Source: Lepas anatifera
Lineage: Eukaryota > Arthropoda > Thecostraca > Lepadidae
Length of the DNA: 64,000 nucleotides
Assembly (NCBI GenBank): GCA_034440635.1
Contig: JAOTON010001478.1
Location: 1,550,001 to 1,614,000 of the forward strand
Direction: 5' to 3'
This document shows positions 44,865-56,864 of this stretch, piece by piece (position 1 is the stretch's first letter; every line of letters starts with the position of its first letter). The notes beneath the pieces were generated by a model. That model did no database searches, had not been told where the DNA came from, and saw nothing but the letters and a program-made list of their open reading frames with translations. The translations under genes and the position numbers were made by a program.

Positions 44865-45455
44865 GTCAGGGGGCGGCAATGATCAGCCAGGGGGCGGCAG
44901 TGATCAACCAGTTGCGGCAGTGGTGAACGAGGGGCAGCAGTCAGCCGGGGGCGGCAAAGATGATTCGGTGGGCGACAGTGACTTACCAGGAGGGGCAAGT
45001 ATATGAGTGTTAAAATAAACCGGGGTGTTTAGCCAGGGGCGGCAGTGATAAACCAGGGGTGTCAGTGATCAGCCAGCTGATCAGTGATGAACAAAAGGCG
45101 GCAGTAACCATCCGGAGGGGGGGCGGCAGCGATTAATTGCTGGCGACAGTGATCGGGCGGGAGCGGCAGTGATGTAGCGTCATAAATCAGGGGACAATGA
45201 TAAGTCAGGTGGCATTGATTAGCTACAGGCGGAACCAATCAGAGTGGAAGTAATGAATCCGGGACGGGAAAAACTTGTGAGGGGCGGCACGAATCAGGGT
45301 GGCAGTGATGAGATAGGGTGACACTCTTCAGAGTAGCGGTGATAAGCCAGGGGCGGCACATGTATTGGGGGTGCTCAGCACATGATTGGGGGTGCTCGAA
45401 TTAGGATTGGGGGTGCTCGGGCACCCCCAAAGAGATAGAAAATTACACCCCTGGA
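44865..45455. repeat. Minisatellite B, right part, and terminal-like G-rich segment
   Basis: The array resumes right after the E2 target duplication and decays toward 45,360. It is followed by three GATTGGGGGTGCTCG-like repeats and CACCCCTGGATCCGTC, which resembles a hAT right end. A matching left end with target duplication was not found. Confidence 0.75.
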
Positions 45456-46554
45456 TCCGTCAAATAAAAGTGAGAGGGAGTGAAGGAACCTGTGCTCCCT
45501 TCCATAGTCTGTTTCTTTTGCGCATGGAAACACGTGTCCTTACGATGTCTTTATCCTAGAGGGCAGAGTGGGGCAGTAATAGGTGGCAGTAAATGTATCA
45601 GTTCACTAGGCAAACAGTGCACCACTTTGCGTCATTTCTATCAATCACCAGATAAAATCACGAGTTGGACGCCTGTAGATAATAAATCATTCCAAGCTCG
45701 AGTAATAACTTCCATTCGCTGTATTTCAATCTTGAGCAGTGTAATTCATTATATGCACCAATCACCTGGTCAGTGCGAGGTGATTCTGGGCGCGCCAGTC
45801 GCCAGTCAAGATTAGCCTACAAGCAGAGTTGTGCGACTCGCGAGTCAGAGTTGGATTTTAACTCAAATTCCGACTCATTCGACTCTGAGTTGAGTTGAGT
45901 TGAGTCGAAAAAAATTTGACAAGTGAGTTGAGTTGAGTTGAGTCGGTTCACAACACGTCAATGAGTTGAGTTGAGTTGAGTTGTGAAAACAGTGAGTCAA
46001 ATGAGTTGACAAAAAAGTTGGCTCAACAGGTAAACATGATGCTAAGTAAGTGTTTGAATTTTCCTACCTTTTGCAAACCTCCTTTAACTTCCTTTAAATA
46101 CCTTTTCCCTCCAGAATTTCAATTGTTTAAATCAAAGTTCCAGTTTGTTTCAATATATCAATAATCATATGGTTCAATTGCTTATTTTAAGGGCCCATCC
46201 CGTCTGCAGAAATCCCTGGGCAAAAATAATACATATACTTGTAACGGGGGTTTCTCGGGAAACGGGGTTTTCTCTTCTTGGGGGGCCTGGCACCGGGGTT
46301 GTTCTGTGCGGCCATTTCCTCCACCACCCGTTACGGAATATAGGGAGACAGGCGATGCGGTCAGGAGCTGGGCGCGCCTCCAGGACCGTTAGCGAGACAC
46401 ATAAGACACGCAGGTACAACAAACAATGAGCCATTTCATGCACATAGCCAAATAAGCTCCCAATGTATGAGCCAACATGCGTATACCCCCCTTTTGGTGA
46501 TTTTAGAATATTCGCGTTAGGCCAAATAAATATCTGCGTAAATTAACATCTTAA
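45456..46554. other. No gene; (GAGTT)n simple repeat at 45,840-46,010
   Basis: Several runs of GAGTTGAGTTGAGTT separated by GTCGAAAAAAATTTGACAAG and similar spacers; the start GAGTTGTGCGACTCGCGAGT looks like the edge of a dispersed repeat. The remainder has no recognised feature. Confidence 0.6.
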
Positions 46555-48407
46555 GAAACATGGAAATTACTAAATGGACTAATTAATAAGAAACACAAAA
46601 ATAATGACTATCCGGTAACATTCAAAACTAGCCAAGGAACACTGACAGATAACGAGGAGATTGCAAATGGTTTTAATGATTTCTTCAGCTCCGTTGGAAC
46701 CACTTTAGAGGGAAAGATTCCTCCCTCGGACAAAAGCGCAGTTGACTACTTGCAGCCCCCTACATATGATGTATTTCAGAATAATATCTTAACAAATAAT
46801 GAGCAAATCGAAAATATAATAAAGTCTTTAAATGCTGTTGGAGGAGGAATAGATAGGATAAGTTCTAGGATCTTAAAATCGACATACCAATGTTGTTTAA
46901 GTAATTTGGCACACTTCTTTAATCTCTGCTTATCAACTGGAATATTTCCAGATTTGCTAAAGATTGCGGTGATTATTCCGATTCATAAATCTGGAGACAA
47001 GGATAGGTTCAACAATTATCAACCTATATCTTTACTTCCAATCTTCTCTAAAATTCTGGAGAATATATTACATCAATACATAGTTGAATATTTAGACGCA
47101 AACAACATTCTTTACAAATTACAATTTGGATTTCGTAAGCTACATAGCTCCTACATGCCAATTGCCCATTTATATGACACTGTTAAGGAATGTTTAGAAA
47201 GAGGTGAGATTTCTTGTGGAGTTTTTCTAGATCTAAATAAAGCATTTGATACTGTTAGTTTCAGAATACTCTTAGAAAAATTACACTTTATTGGAGTTCG
47301 TGGAAAACTTTATGACATTGTGTGTTCATACCTGAAAAATAGGTGTCAATTGACTAAATTTAAAGATATATTCTCAGATCGGAAAATAGTCACCACGGGA
47401 GTACCACAGGGCTCGATATTGGGCCCACCTTTGTTTATTCTATATGTGAATGATTTATATCGTGTTTCGGAACAGGCTGTCTTTTATCATTTTGCCGACG
47501 ATACAGCCATTGTAGTAACAGCGGAAAATCAAAACCTTTTGCAACAAAAAATAAACACTCTTCTACCAAAAGTGACGCAGTGGTTTCAATCAAACCGTCT
47601 ATCGCTCAACGCCGAGAAATCACACTACCAAATTTATTCGAAAAGCGACTTTACTGACATAAAAATAAAACTGAATGGAGTCGAAATAGGAAAAGAAAAA
47701 GTGGTTAAGTATTTAGGTGTCCTGGTAGATGATAATTTGAAATGGGATGCTCATGTGGCCAACATGGCAGCTCTGATCAGTAGAAATCTGGGAGTAATGA
47801 GTAGAGCAAAATATTATTTAGAATCACGAGAACTTATCTGTCTATATAACACTCTTGTGCTACCATACTTCAATTACTGCGCAGTTGTATGGGGAAGCAA
47901 TTATCAAACGCATTTAGATAAGCTAATGAAACTTCAAAAAGGGCAGTTCGAATAATTATGAAGAAACCTTTTTACCATCCAACAAATGTTCTTTTTGTTG
48001 AACTGAACTTGTTAAAACTCAATGATATTATTACTGAACAGAAAATTATAATTCTATCAAAATTTTTAAGTCAATCACTACCATTTGCCATCTCATCACT
48101 CTTTCAATATCATCGTCCTGCAAACACTCGCCTAGTACAACATTTTCATGTTCCTTTAGCAACAACGAACTACAGATCATTTTCAATATCATGTTCAGCT
48201 CCAACAGCGTGGAACCAGATAATATGTCCGATTTTCCCAAATCTTGATGATGTTCCATTGCAGAAATATACATTAAAAAAATTATCAGAAAACATTTTAG
48301 GAACCAATATCGATCCCAGGAGGGGAATCAATAGTAAATGGATTCAGGTAAAAAATCAAGCTATCAAGTACTTTCTTTTTGTGATTCTTTTTCATCTCGC
48401 TGCCTAG
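46555..48407 (+). pseudogene. CR1/L2-like non-LTR retrotransposon ORF2, reverse transcriptase part (one frameshift)
   Basis: The frame opens at 46,555 (ETWKLLNGLINKKH), inside the linker between endonuclease and reverse transcriptase; the endonuclease is missing, a typical 5' truncation. The reverse transcriptase follows: AVIIPIHKSGD, NNYQPISLLPIFSKILE, QFGFRKLHSS, GVFLDLNKAFDTV, VTTGVPQGSILGPPLF (about 47,390) and catalytic FADD (47,491-47,502) in place of the common YADD. Then come the thumb and C-terminal region, without RNase H, as in CR1/L2/Jockey-group elements. Near 47,937-47,943 one base is missing in an A-run, so the C-terminal ~150 codons (47,958-48,404, with FYHPTN and NYRSFSISCSAPTAWN) are in another frame. 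Apart from this it is open, so the copy is fairly young. It makes cDNA at a nicked target. No clear 3' tail repeat is seen. Confidence 0.92.
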
Positions 48408-49300
48408 TTTTCTCATAGCCATTGACTGACCATTTTTTTTCTTTTTATGAGTGTCTTATTTAACCCTGAAAAACTTTAATCCACTAATACCAACTTTAGA
48501 GTACCCAAGTTTCTCTCGAATGTTACTAGTTCTACTATTCTTTTCGGGAGAGACTTGGGGAAATACTCAGTAAACAACTTTAGAATAAATGGAGCGGGGA
48601 GTGGTGCGACCTTCAATTAAGATATTAACATACATGTCCCAAATTTACAACTGGAAAATTTGTAGTTTGGTCGCATGGGTACGGAAAGGCACTCCTGCCT
48701 ACCTTTTAAATGGGTAGTGGGTAAAATATTTATAAATTAAAAAAATCTTAGTGCCGCCGGCCCCGGAGTGCTCCTTCCCAACTAACCCGCATAGGAGCGG
48801 TGTCGGGGACCGACTATGTCTCCTTAATTTATAAACAATACGTAGCTTCCTCCCTGTCCGAAACAATAATAAACGCAAGTTCCCTTCCCCAAGCCTTACG
48901 GGGCACGCCTCAGCAATCGCGCGTAGGAAACTCTCCGCCTCCGTTAGCTTTTCCCAGTCATAAGGGCCCGATTGATGGTAATCAGAGGTCCCCGACATTA
49001 AAATATCCCCTCCACTAATATGCGCCCCAAGATTAACTGCATAGCCATAGCCGTCTAATTATCGTTATACTTCTCTCGGATTTTCTCATCATCGTTATAT
49101 ATATCGTTGGAGTATGTATAGCGATGGGATCCAGGGCCGCCCTACCGTCGACGTGATACCCAAAGGGAATAGGATTTGCGGTCGAGCCCTACCGCTGCAC
49201 GGCCGATCTCCGTCGATGCGACCGACCGTGTTCCCCCCTTATAAAATATAAAATGCGTAACAATCGAGTGTAATCGTCATTACGACTCGTCTTTCTTGAG
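48408..49300. other. No gene; possible 197-bp inverted-end element at 48,801-48,997
   Basis: TGTCGGGGACC at 48,801 and its exact complement at 48,987-48,997 bound a 197-bp stretch, as a small LTR or MITE would. The flanking bases do not repeat, so it stays tentative. A TATA-like run (CTTATAAAATATAAAATGCG) lies near 49,240. Confidence 0.4.
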
Positions 49301-49888
49301 GGAACAGTCTCGGTCGACTGCGCCAATATGGGTCGCCACCCATACCGGTCCGGGAGTAGTCGTCACTCCCCCGGCCTCCACCTCATTCATCTTCACTGGA
49401 ATAGCCTGACGGCTACGCCAGTACGAGCTGCCACCCGTACCGGTCCGATGGGGAACGCCATCCCATCGGCCTCCGGACTTATCTTCATCTTCACCGGAAT
49501 AGCCTGACGGCTACGCCAGTACGGGCCGGAGCCCATACCGGTCCGGTGGGGAACATCATCCCACCGGCCTCCGGACTTATCTTCATCTTCACCGGAATAG
49601 CCTGACGGCTACGCCAGTACGGGCCGGAGCCCATACCGGTCCGGTGGGGAACATCATCCCACCGGCCTCCGGACTTATCTTCTTCTTCACCGGAATAGCC
49701 TGACGGCTACGCCAGTATGGGCCGGAGCCCATACCGGTCCGATGGGGAAAACCATCCCACCGGCCTCCGGACTTATCTTCATCTTCACCGGAATAGCCTG
49801 ACGGCTACGCCAGTACGGGCCGGAGCCCATACCGGTCCGGTGGGGAACATCATCCCACCGGCCTCCGGACTTATCTTCTTCGTCTTCT
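49300..49888. repeat. 98-bp tandem repeat with conserved stem-loops
   Basis: GGAATAGCCTGACGGCTACG recurs at 49,398, 49,496, 49,594, 49,692 and 49,790, a period of exactly 98 bp, preceded by a more diverged unit from about 49,311. Each unit can form two stems. In one the arms change together: CCGATGGG/CCCATCGG in the first full unit, CCGGTGGG/CCCACCGG in the second and others. The other is TATGGGT/ACCCATA in the diverged unit and TATGGGC/GCCCATA later. Confidence 0.9.
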
Positions 49889-51755
49889 TTGTGGCAGTCG
49901 TCACATCGAGAAGCTCCCCGGCTCGGCAGCGCCGTAGGGGCCTCCCCGTCCGATGTGCTTGACGCCGACTGAAGGTGCCGTCGCCCGTCTTCAGCCCATC
50001 AGCGAGAGTCGTCACTGCTCCTGGAATCTTCTAAGCTCTTCTTCATCGCGCACGGTGCGCTTTTCGCCCGGTCCGGTCGTCACCTCCTGGACCTTAATTG
50101 ATGTCTGAACAGAGTGGGACGGCCAGTCTGTTCAGGGGCTCTAACTAGTTTTTGTTCGACTCTCCACCCACCTCTAATATGGCATGGCCCCTTCGATGAC
50201 GTTTCGGGGTCGTATTTCATGGGTTCACTGGGTTTATCCCCCCTTTTTGAAATGAATTACCACAGAGCACCACGCACCTCTCGCCAAGGTGCCCACCGGC
50301 CTTAAACTAGCACATCCGTGTCTCCATTCGAACAAACACGCACACTCCTTCAATCACCATTCATCCATTCCCCATCCTAATGGCCAGCCCCACAACAATG
50401 TTGCTAGTAAATTTTTCCCTCCCGTACCCTTCGGTGGGGGATGCTCCTCGTGGGACACTCTGAAAAAAACAGCTACCTTTCCGGGAGCTTCGCCCTCCGC
50501 AGAATTTCGTAATCTTTTTGAGGCCAGAAAGCGTTGAAAGTTCGGCCTCTCCATTAAATATATTCCCCTTTTTGGCGCTCGGATTGGATCAGAGGCGGAA
50601 GAGCCCCACCTCCCCTTTTTCGAGACGTGGTGAGACCGCCGAAAAGTCACCTTAGACGTGGCGATTTGGGTGCCATGCTCACATCATTAGGTGATTGGAT
50701 ACGCCGTTAATCGTTTTAGAAAAATCCTTTCCACCCCGGCCCTGGTCCATGCCATGCAACTTCAATGCTGATACCTCTCACCTAGTCTTAGCATCGTTAC
50801 CTGCTCGCGATAGCCTTCACTAAAATCCTATCTAAGTGGCCTCACGTCTAATGTGCCCAGGCTTGGACATGTCGTTAAAATTTTATCCGATTCCTTCAGA
50901 AGATGGTGTCAAGTTTACGCGTAAATTTTCCACTGCAGTGCACGCCAGTGATTATGCATTCATCTAACAGTTAGGTACTTACACATACACCTATCCCTTC
51001 CTATTATCCAAGGAACCAATCAGCAGTTCAGGCATTGTACGATATTGTATGAATGAAAATGCCGGATAAGCGCGAAATTCCTAACCCTGGACACAGCTGT
51101 CACCTTTGTTTAATCCTCCCCCGAAGTGGACTGACTGAGCACTCCGCTAATTGCAGATGAACCCCGCGACGGACTGGTGGCATGACCGCACGGGCACTAA
51201 CACATCCGTTAAGGTCGAAATCATACTCGAAAAATATATGATTCTAAAGTTGATAACTTGCGCTCTCGATTCGAGACCTAATTACCCCAATCGCGTACCC
51301 TGCGGCGGTATCCATTCCTCCGACAGTGTACTCGATCAAAACAGGCCACCCTGCGAACCCGCTCTGTCCAGCCGCCTGGGCAGATGGCGAGCACGGCGCC
51401 CGAGGGCACAAACACCCCTCCCGGAGCGCCGGGCGACTGTATCTGGCAGGCGCGAGACGGTCACGCGGCCGGTGCCAGGACGCGGTCAGTCGGCCGGATC
51501 TAAAAGCGGGGCTTTATTCCCTTCCCCAAGTTTTTTTTCTACGTACCAATAACGTGAATTGAGCCTTTTAGATGATGAGGTGAGAGGTACTTGATATGAA
51601 AGCATGATTACCCATGTATGAGCCCCTTTCCATAACCCCTCAGGCCAGTAGGCGAGGAAAACCTGTTGCGCACCGACCTTAAAGGCAAAGAAAGGAAGCT
51701 CATGATTTATCAAGATATATTTTCCGCATCTTCATTGTCCGGCCAGATGTCCTGT
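49889..51755. other. No gene recognised
   Basis: CG-containing pyrimidine-rich sequence follows the 98-bp array, with CTTCTTCGTCTTCTT and GCGCACGGTGCGC (a short palindrome near 50,067). Open frames around 50,290-50,650 and 51,151-51,552 show no recognised domain and overlap on both strands. Confidence 0.5.
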
Positions 51756-51962
51756 CAAGAAAAGAAAGAAAGAAAGAAGAAAATCACGTTATACTCACTA
51801 TGGTGATCTCTAGGAGAAATGGAGTTCTTTCAGATGATGATGAGATGAGAGTGACTTTAGATGTGAGCATGCTTTTTTGGGAACACCACAGTGCAGACTA
51901 GCACCGGTTCTGATTTTTTTATGATGATGAGGTGAGAGTGACTGAAGATGAGAGCATGATAT
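51571..51962 (+). repeat. Three dispersed copies of a ~36-bp motif and a (GAAA)n run
   Basis: GATGATGAGGTGAGAG...AGCATG occurs near 51,571, 51,833 and 51,925. A GAAAGAAAGAAAGAA run lies at about 51,764-51,780. No coding function is evident. Confidence 0.65.
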
Positions 51963-52214
51963 TTGTCTGTCAAGCGTGGAAACATCGCAGAGCCACTTGA
52001 CCCCGGGTGCTGAACCACAGACAGGTTTAATATACGTTATTAGTAACGTGTTTTTTAACCTGGTTTAGATGAAACAGCCTAGCTCTTACAATTTATTTTA
52101 TTCGTTGTAACAAAATTATTAACACTACAAATCTAGAGAAGCGATTCGCCACGGAATGAAACACGCATACCTAGTTCGGCTACCACAGGGACAAGAGGAG
52201 ATACGAAAAGATCT

Positions 52215-55200
52215 GGTCTATTGGTTGACATACAAATCCAACAGTTTCTTTTATGATATTTTTATTACTGTTTTGCTAGCTGGCACATCTTCAACTACTT
52301 GAAATTGATTGATGAAAATGGAATTCCACAATTTAGGGCCAAGGCGGAGTAGTGAACAAACGATAATTTCTATTAGAAAATGGTTGTTCAAGAATCACAT
52401 TTTGCCGAGTCTCATGATGATTGATTTCTCTTATTTTGAACATACTGCAGAGTGAATGAGGAAGCGAGTCTGTAAGAAATTTGTGTACTAGAAGAAGCAT
52501 TTGGGATTTTGCTATATCACTAATTTTCAAAACTTTAAATTTGACAAAATATGGTTCAGAACTATGTGGTAGATTAACATTTGCAATAAGTCTGACCGCT
52601 CTTTTCTGTAACACAATTAAACGGTTCAACTGTGATGAATAATTTACCCCAAGCTAGACAGCAATAATTTAAATGAGAATGAACCAAGGAGTTGTAAAGA
52701 AGCAGAGCTACTTTTTCGTTAATGAAGTATCTAATCCTATGAATAATCCCAATGCATCGACTAATTTTGGTACAAACATAGTTGATATGAGCATTAAATT
52801 TTAGTTGTTGATCAAAAATAACTCCTAAATATTTAACTTCGTTTTTCTTTGTATTTCCCGATTGTCCAATGATATTTTTAGCCGTAGCTCACTTTGAAAT
52901 GGAGAGTAATGCTGACTGAAAGTTTTATCAGCATTAAGGGAAAGATAATTAGCGGAAAACCAATCAGACACGTTCCGAAGAGCAAGATTAACAGCTTGTT
53001 GCAAGATTTCTGGGTCTTTGTTTTTAAACAATAGGGCAGTATCGTCGGCATAAAGAAGACAGGTCATATTTTCATTTATCAACGGCAAATCATTTATATA
53101 TAACAGAAATAGAATCGGTCCCAAAATAGACCCTTGTGGTACACCAATAGTAGTATTCTTAAATTGAGATATTTCATTATGAATTTTTACACACTGTTTT
53201 CTATTTGTCAAATAAGAAGTTAACATATCATTCGCTTTATTTCTCATGCCATACCTTCCAATTTTCTTCAGTAGAATTTCAATGTCTACAGTATCAAAGC
53301 TTTCTTAAGGTCAATAAAAACACTAAGAACATGTTCCCATTTTCGAACCCCGAAGTTACATAGTCTTGTAGCATAATAATAGGCATGTACGTTGATCTAT
53401 TTTTTTGAAACCCAAACTGGTTTTTGTAAATAATTGAATTGGCAACTAGGTGCTCCATTAGCCGGTAAACAGGAGTTTTTCCAAAATTTTTGACAGCACT
53501 GGTAATATACTAATAGGTCTATAATTTGTCAACTGTGATCTGTCACCTGTTTTGAATATAGGTTTAATTTCAGCAACTTTCAGACAATCAGGAAATACTG
53601 CATTTTCCAAACAAGCATTATAAAATTGGTTCAGGTAGGAAATGATACTTTTATATGTTTTTTCAATAATTTGGTATTAATTCCATCGACACCTGCCCCT
53701 ACATCTTTCAAATTTTGTACAATAGAGTCGATTTCTTCCTCATTTGTTGCATATAGATGAAGCTCCTGTTCACAGTATGGTACCTGAATTATAGGGTCAA
53801 GAGCAGAGGGATGTATTTTTTGTTTTAGCTCCAGACCTATAGTAGAAAAAAGAAGTTGTTGAAGGCTTCCGCTCAGATTTCTACTTCCACTTGTCTTAAA
53901 CCCTTCGGTGTCATAAACTGTTTCTGGTAGGCTACTATTTTCGCTTGATGCATTTCTTAGTTCATTTATTGTTTTCCAGGTTTTTTCGAATCGTTTTTTA
54001 CTTTGTCAAATTCAAATGCGTAATAGTTTTGTTTCGCTTTACGAATCACCTGAACCAAAACATTTCTGTACCTCTTGAATTTCTTTAGGTCATTGTCGTC
54101 CTTACTTTTGAGTGATTTGATGTAGAGTTCATTTTTAAGTTAATGGAGGCCAGGATGCCAGGTGAAATCCAAGGTTTTCTTGGATGGGTCTTACGATTAC
54201 AATTATGTTTATAAGAGAATTTCACTATACCTTTCTGATAACAATCTATTATTTTGTCACCTATAATGTTCGCATTTGTCTCACCTTCGAGGCAGTGTAA
54301 CTCGATCCTCAAAAATCATTCATTTCATTAATTTTTCTATAGTCAAAGCAAGTCATTTGAGTAGGTGTAGCAATTTGCGGCACGCATTCCTTTGCAATTA
54401 TCATAACAGGAAAATGATCCGCAATATCACTCAACACAATCCCTGACAGTTTTATGGACGGTAACTCATTTGTAAATATGTTATCTAAAAGCGTATTTGA
54501 GTTTCCTGAATGTCTGGTCGTTTTTGAAATCGTAGGAAGAAAACCATACGAGCACATGGTCCAGAAAAACTTTTAACGTAGGAATCATTTTCCAATGACA
54601 AAAGATCAAAATTGAAGTCACCAGTAATATATGTAATTTTATTAAGTTTGGAGAGCCATTCCAAAGCCGAAATCAATTCTTCAATAAACTTGTACTTATC
54701 TGAATTAGGTGCTCTATATATTTGACAAAACTACAAATGTTCTGCCTTTGCACAGTTTGGCAACTGCACATACAACATCAGCAGTCGTAAATGGAGGAGG
54801 ATACAATTGCTCGGGCTTTAGATTTGTTTTTATATACAAGCCGGACCCACCTCCCCTTCTGTCTTCCCTGTGACAAAGAAAGCAGAGAAGGACGAGATAC
54901 CAAAATATTTTTCGAGTTTACTATCAATCCAAGTTTCAGAGATTGACAAAATGCTCCAAGGGACTGAAGTTTGTTGAAGAAAATCAATGATATGGTCAAA
55001 TTTATTCAAAATTGATCTAGAATTCATATGCAAAATGAGTAGGGCTTTCTCTTTATGATTTTCTAAATATTTAAGAGCCGTGGGCTGATAATATGAACAT
55101 GTATTTTTTACTCTTTCGAAATCTTCATGGTAATCTAGATTTTCATCTTCATCTGATGTTTCAAAGGGATTAAAGCTTAAATTATCAAGAAAAATGTTTG

Positions 55201-55219
55201 TTTTAACATTCTGAAGCAT
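52215..55219 (-). pseudogene. CR1/L2-like non-LTR retrotransposon ORF2 (endonuclease + reverse transcriptase), many frameshifts
   Basis: On the minus strand from 55,219: an acidic N-terminal stretch, then apurinic-type endonuclease pieces in different frames (LLILHMNSRSILNKFDHI and ILSISETWID at about 55,040-54,900; ITYITGDFNFDLLS near 54,620; NTLLDNIFTNELPS and SDIADHFPV near 54,430). A broken reverse transcriptase follows: FPDCLKVAEIKPIFKTGD and NYRPISILPVLSKILE around 53,500-53,600, GVPQGSILGPILFLLYINDL near 53,130, catalytic YADD near 53,045. The C-terminal region (LQKRAVRLIANVN) is near 52,600 and its end continues in another frame to about 52,215. At least six frame changes and several stops make it inactive. 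It is related to, but more decayed than, the copy at 46.6-48.4 kb. Confidence 0.93.
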
Positions 55220-56860
55220 CCAGTACCAACCAAAAACCTAAAAAAGTAGGACAAATCCAGAAATTTAGAAATAGTAGAAGTTTCAAAATGAAATTTGGAC
55301 TTCAGGAAGACAGAAGCAGTAAACACTAAACAAAGGCGAAGGGTGTTTCCCAGGAGTCCAGAGAACTTATATGTTCATATAATCATCTTAATTAAACTAG
55401 TTAATAATACAGCTTTAAGAAGAAATTACAATTCTGGAAGTTATACTTCTAGGATACCATCCATGATCTCTAAACATGTCTGAACGCAAGGAATCCTAGC
55501 ACATGTCTGGTACAGCGCCACCTACAATAGTTGAATCACAAAGTGCATGCCGTGCGGAGAATCTACTGTTAGTTTTGTAACACTGCGCGGGTGTGAGTAA
55601 ACAGTGGCATTCAAAGTTGTTGATAAATTCTAGCTAGATTCGCGTTGAAAAAATAATAAATATATTTCCAAACTACTAATTGTGCCAAAAGAAGTACCAC
55701 TACCTACACAACAATGCACAGGTAGGCAACTACCCACCATCAGAGGACAAGGGGGCAACCAAAAACGATTAAGCACAAACATCACCAGTTAATTTATTTG
55801 AAAACAATCGATTAGACCAAAAATATAGCAGAAAAAACTTTCAGGTAGAGCAGGCCCAAATCATCGAGAGAGATCCGTTGGCTAGAACATCACTGAAATG
55901 AATAGTGGTTGATCTGGAAATACAACGTTGATGTAGATTTCTGAAAAGAGAATGCAAAAATAATATCAGTGTGTGTTATCAGCCCTGGGACAGAGCCAGT
56001 TTGAGGTAGGAAACAGAATACTTGAAAAGCTAGCCAAATTTCTAACTGTCACCTGCAATGTACAGGAGATCTAAATTCCAAAGTTCTCAATGAAGTGATG
56101 ACCAAATAGCAGCCCAGGAAATGGACATACTCATACATGCGCAGTTCCGACATCATAGCTCTCAATTCATAGATATGCTGCATGTCAGACATATCCTTGG
56201 CAGACTGGTCTGCACATTGACACTGGTCATGGGCACTCCAGTATGTACCCATGTATGTAGCTGCTTGTTAACATCTTTGGGCCTTGTATCTGTAGTTTTT
56301 TTACAATTTTTCAGTTATACTGTTAGCTCCCCTGGTGTTCCATGAGTAAAACAGAACGTTTCTGCCACATTCGCAGTCATCCACATCCATCTCCATTCAC
56401 TCACACTGATGCATACCAGTCCAATTGCATATTAGCGGACTGGACACATCAGTGCCCAGGGGAACTTATCCACCCTTAGCCCTTCAAATTGCTCCAGAGA
56501 TGTGAGCTACTAGATCCAGTGTCACTTCTAGCACCACTGATGTAGAATTCATGGGCATGAAAATGTCTGCATGCACATCATGATCATCACCACCACTGCC
56601 ATCAACCATTGAGATGCCAAATTACCCAAAGGCTGTCTGCAAAGTCATCCATGAGAACTTCAGAAATATAAAAAAGACATCTCTGATAAACTAGATAGAA
56701 AAATAAGCTATTTCCCACCTGGCTCCGACCCAGCACTGACATCCCTGCCAACCTTGATCTAAGTACCCTTGCATATGTTGAACCATCCTGCCTCTGCTTT
56801 TTTGTCCAGTTGTTATCACCTGTGTCATTGTGTGATGTGGGCAGTGGTTGATGAGCATCC
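55220..56860. other. No gene recognised
   Basis: Mixed sequence between the ORF2 remnant and the ORF1 remnant, both on the minus strand. Open frames are short and show no recognisable domain. It could hold decayed 5' sequence of the ORF2 element, but nothing supports that directly. Confidence 0.45.
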
Positions 56861-56864
56861 AGGG

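Larger units (their letters stand above)
38875..44872. mobile_element. E2: 5,982-bp hAT-like element inserted in minisatellite B
   Basis: The element spans 38,883-44,864. The left end CAGTGACGGATCTAGG and the complement of the right end CAGTGACGGATCCAAGGG form inverted repeats. GTCAGGGG is duplicated at 38,875-38,882 and 44,865-44,872. The GGGGCGGCA minisatellite is found on both sides and not inside, so the insertion split one array. The contents are a 509-bp nested hAT element (e5), a degenerate CCCCTGAGCT-type minisatellite, an AGGTCA-rich segment, and minisatellite C. No transposase. Confidence 0.88.

Noticed and set aside
37985..45360. Regular short repeats as a CRISPR array.
   Set aside because: Units are contiguous degenerate minisatellites without unique spacers, and the DNA is animal.
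27221..45455. TCCAGGGGTGTAATTTT at 27,230 and its inverted match at 45,440 could be the two ends of one 18-kb element enclosing E1 and E2.
   Set aside because: The outermost bases do not align as clean inverted termini and no 8-bp duplication is present; they look like ends of two separate copies of one family.
48801..48997. A solo LTR bounded by TGTCGGGGACC/GGTCCCCGACA.
   Set aside because: No target duplication, primer-binding site or partner; kept only as a tentative note.
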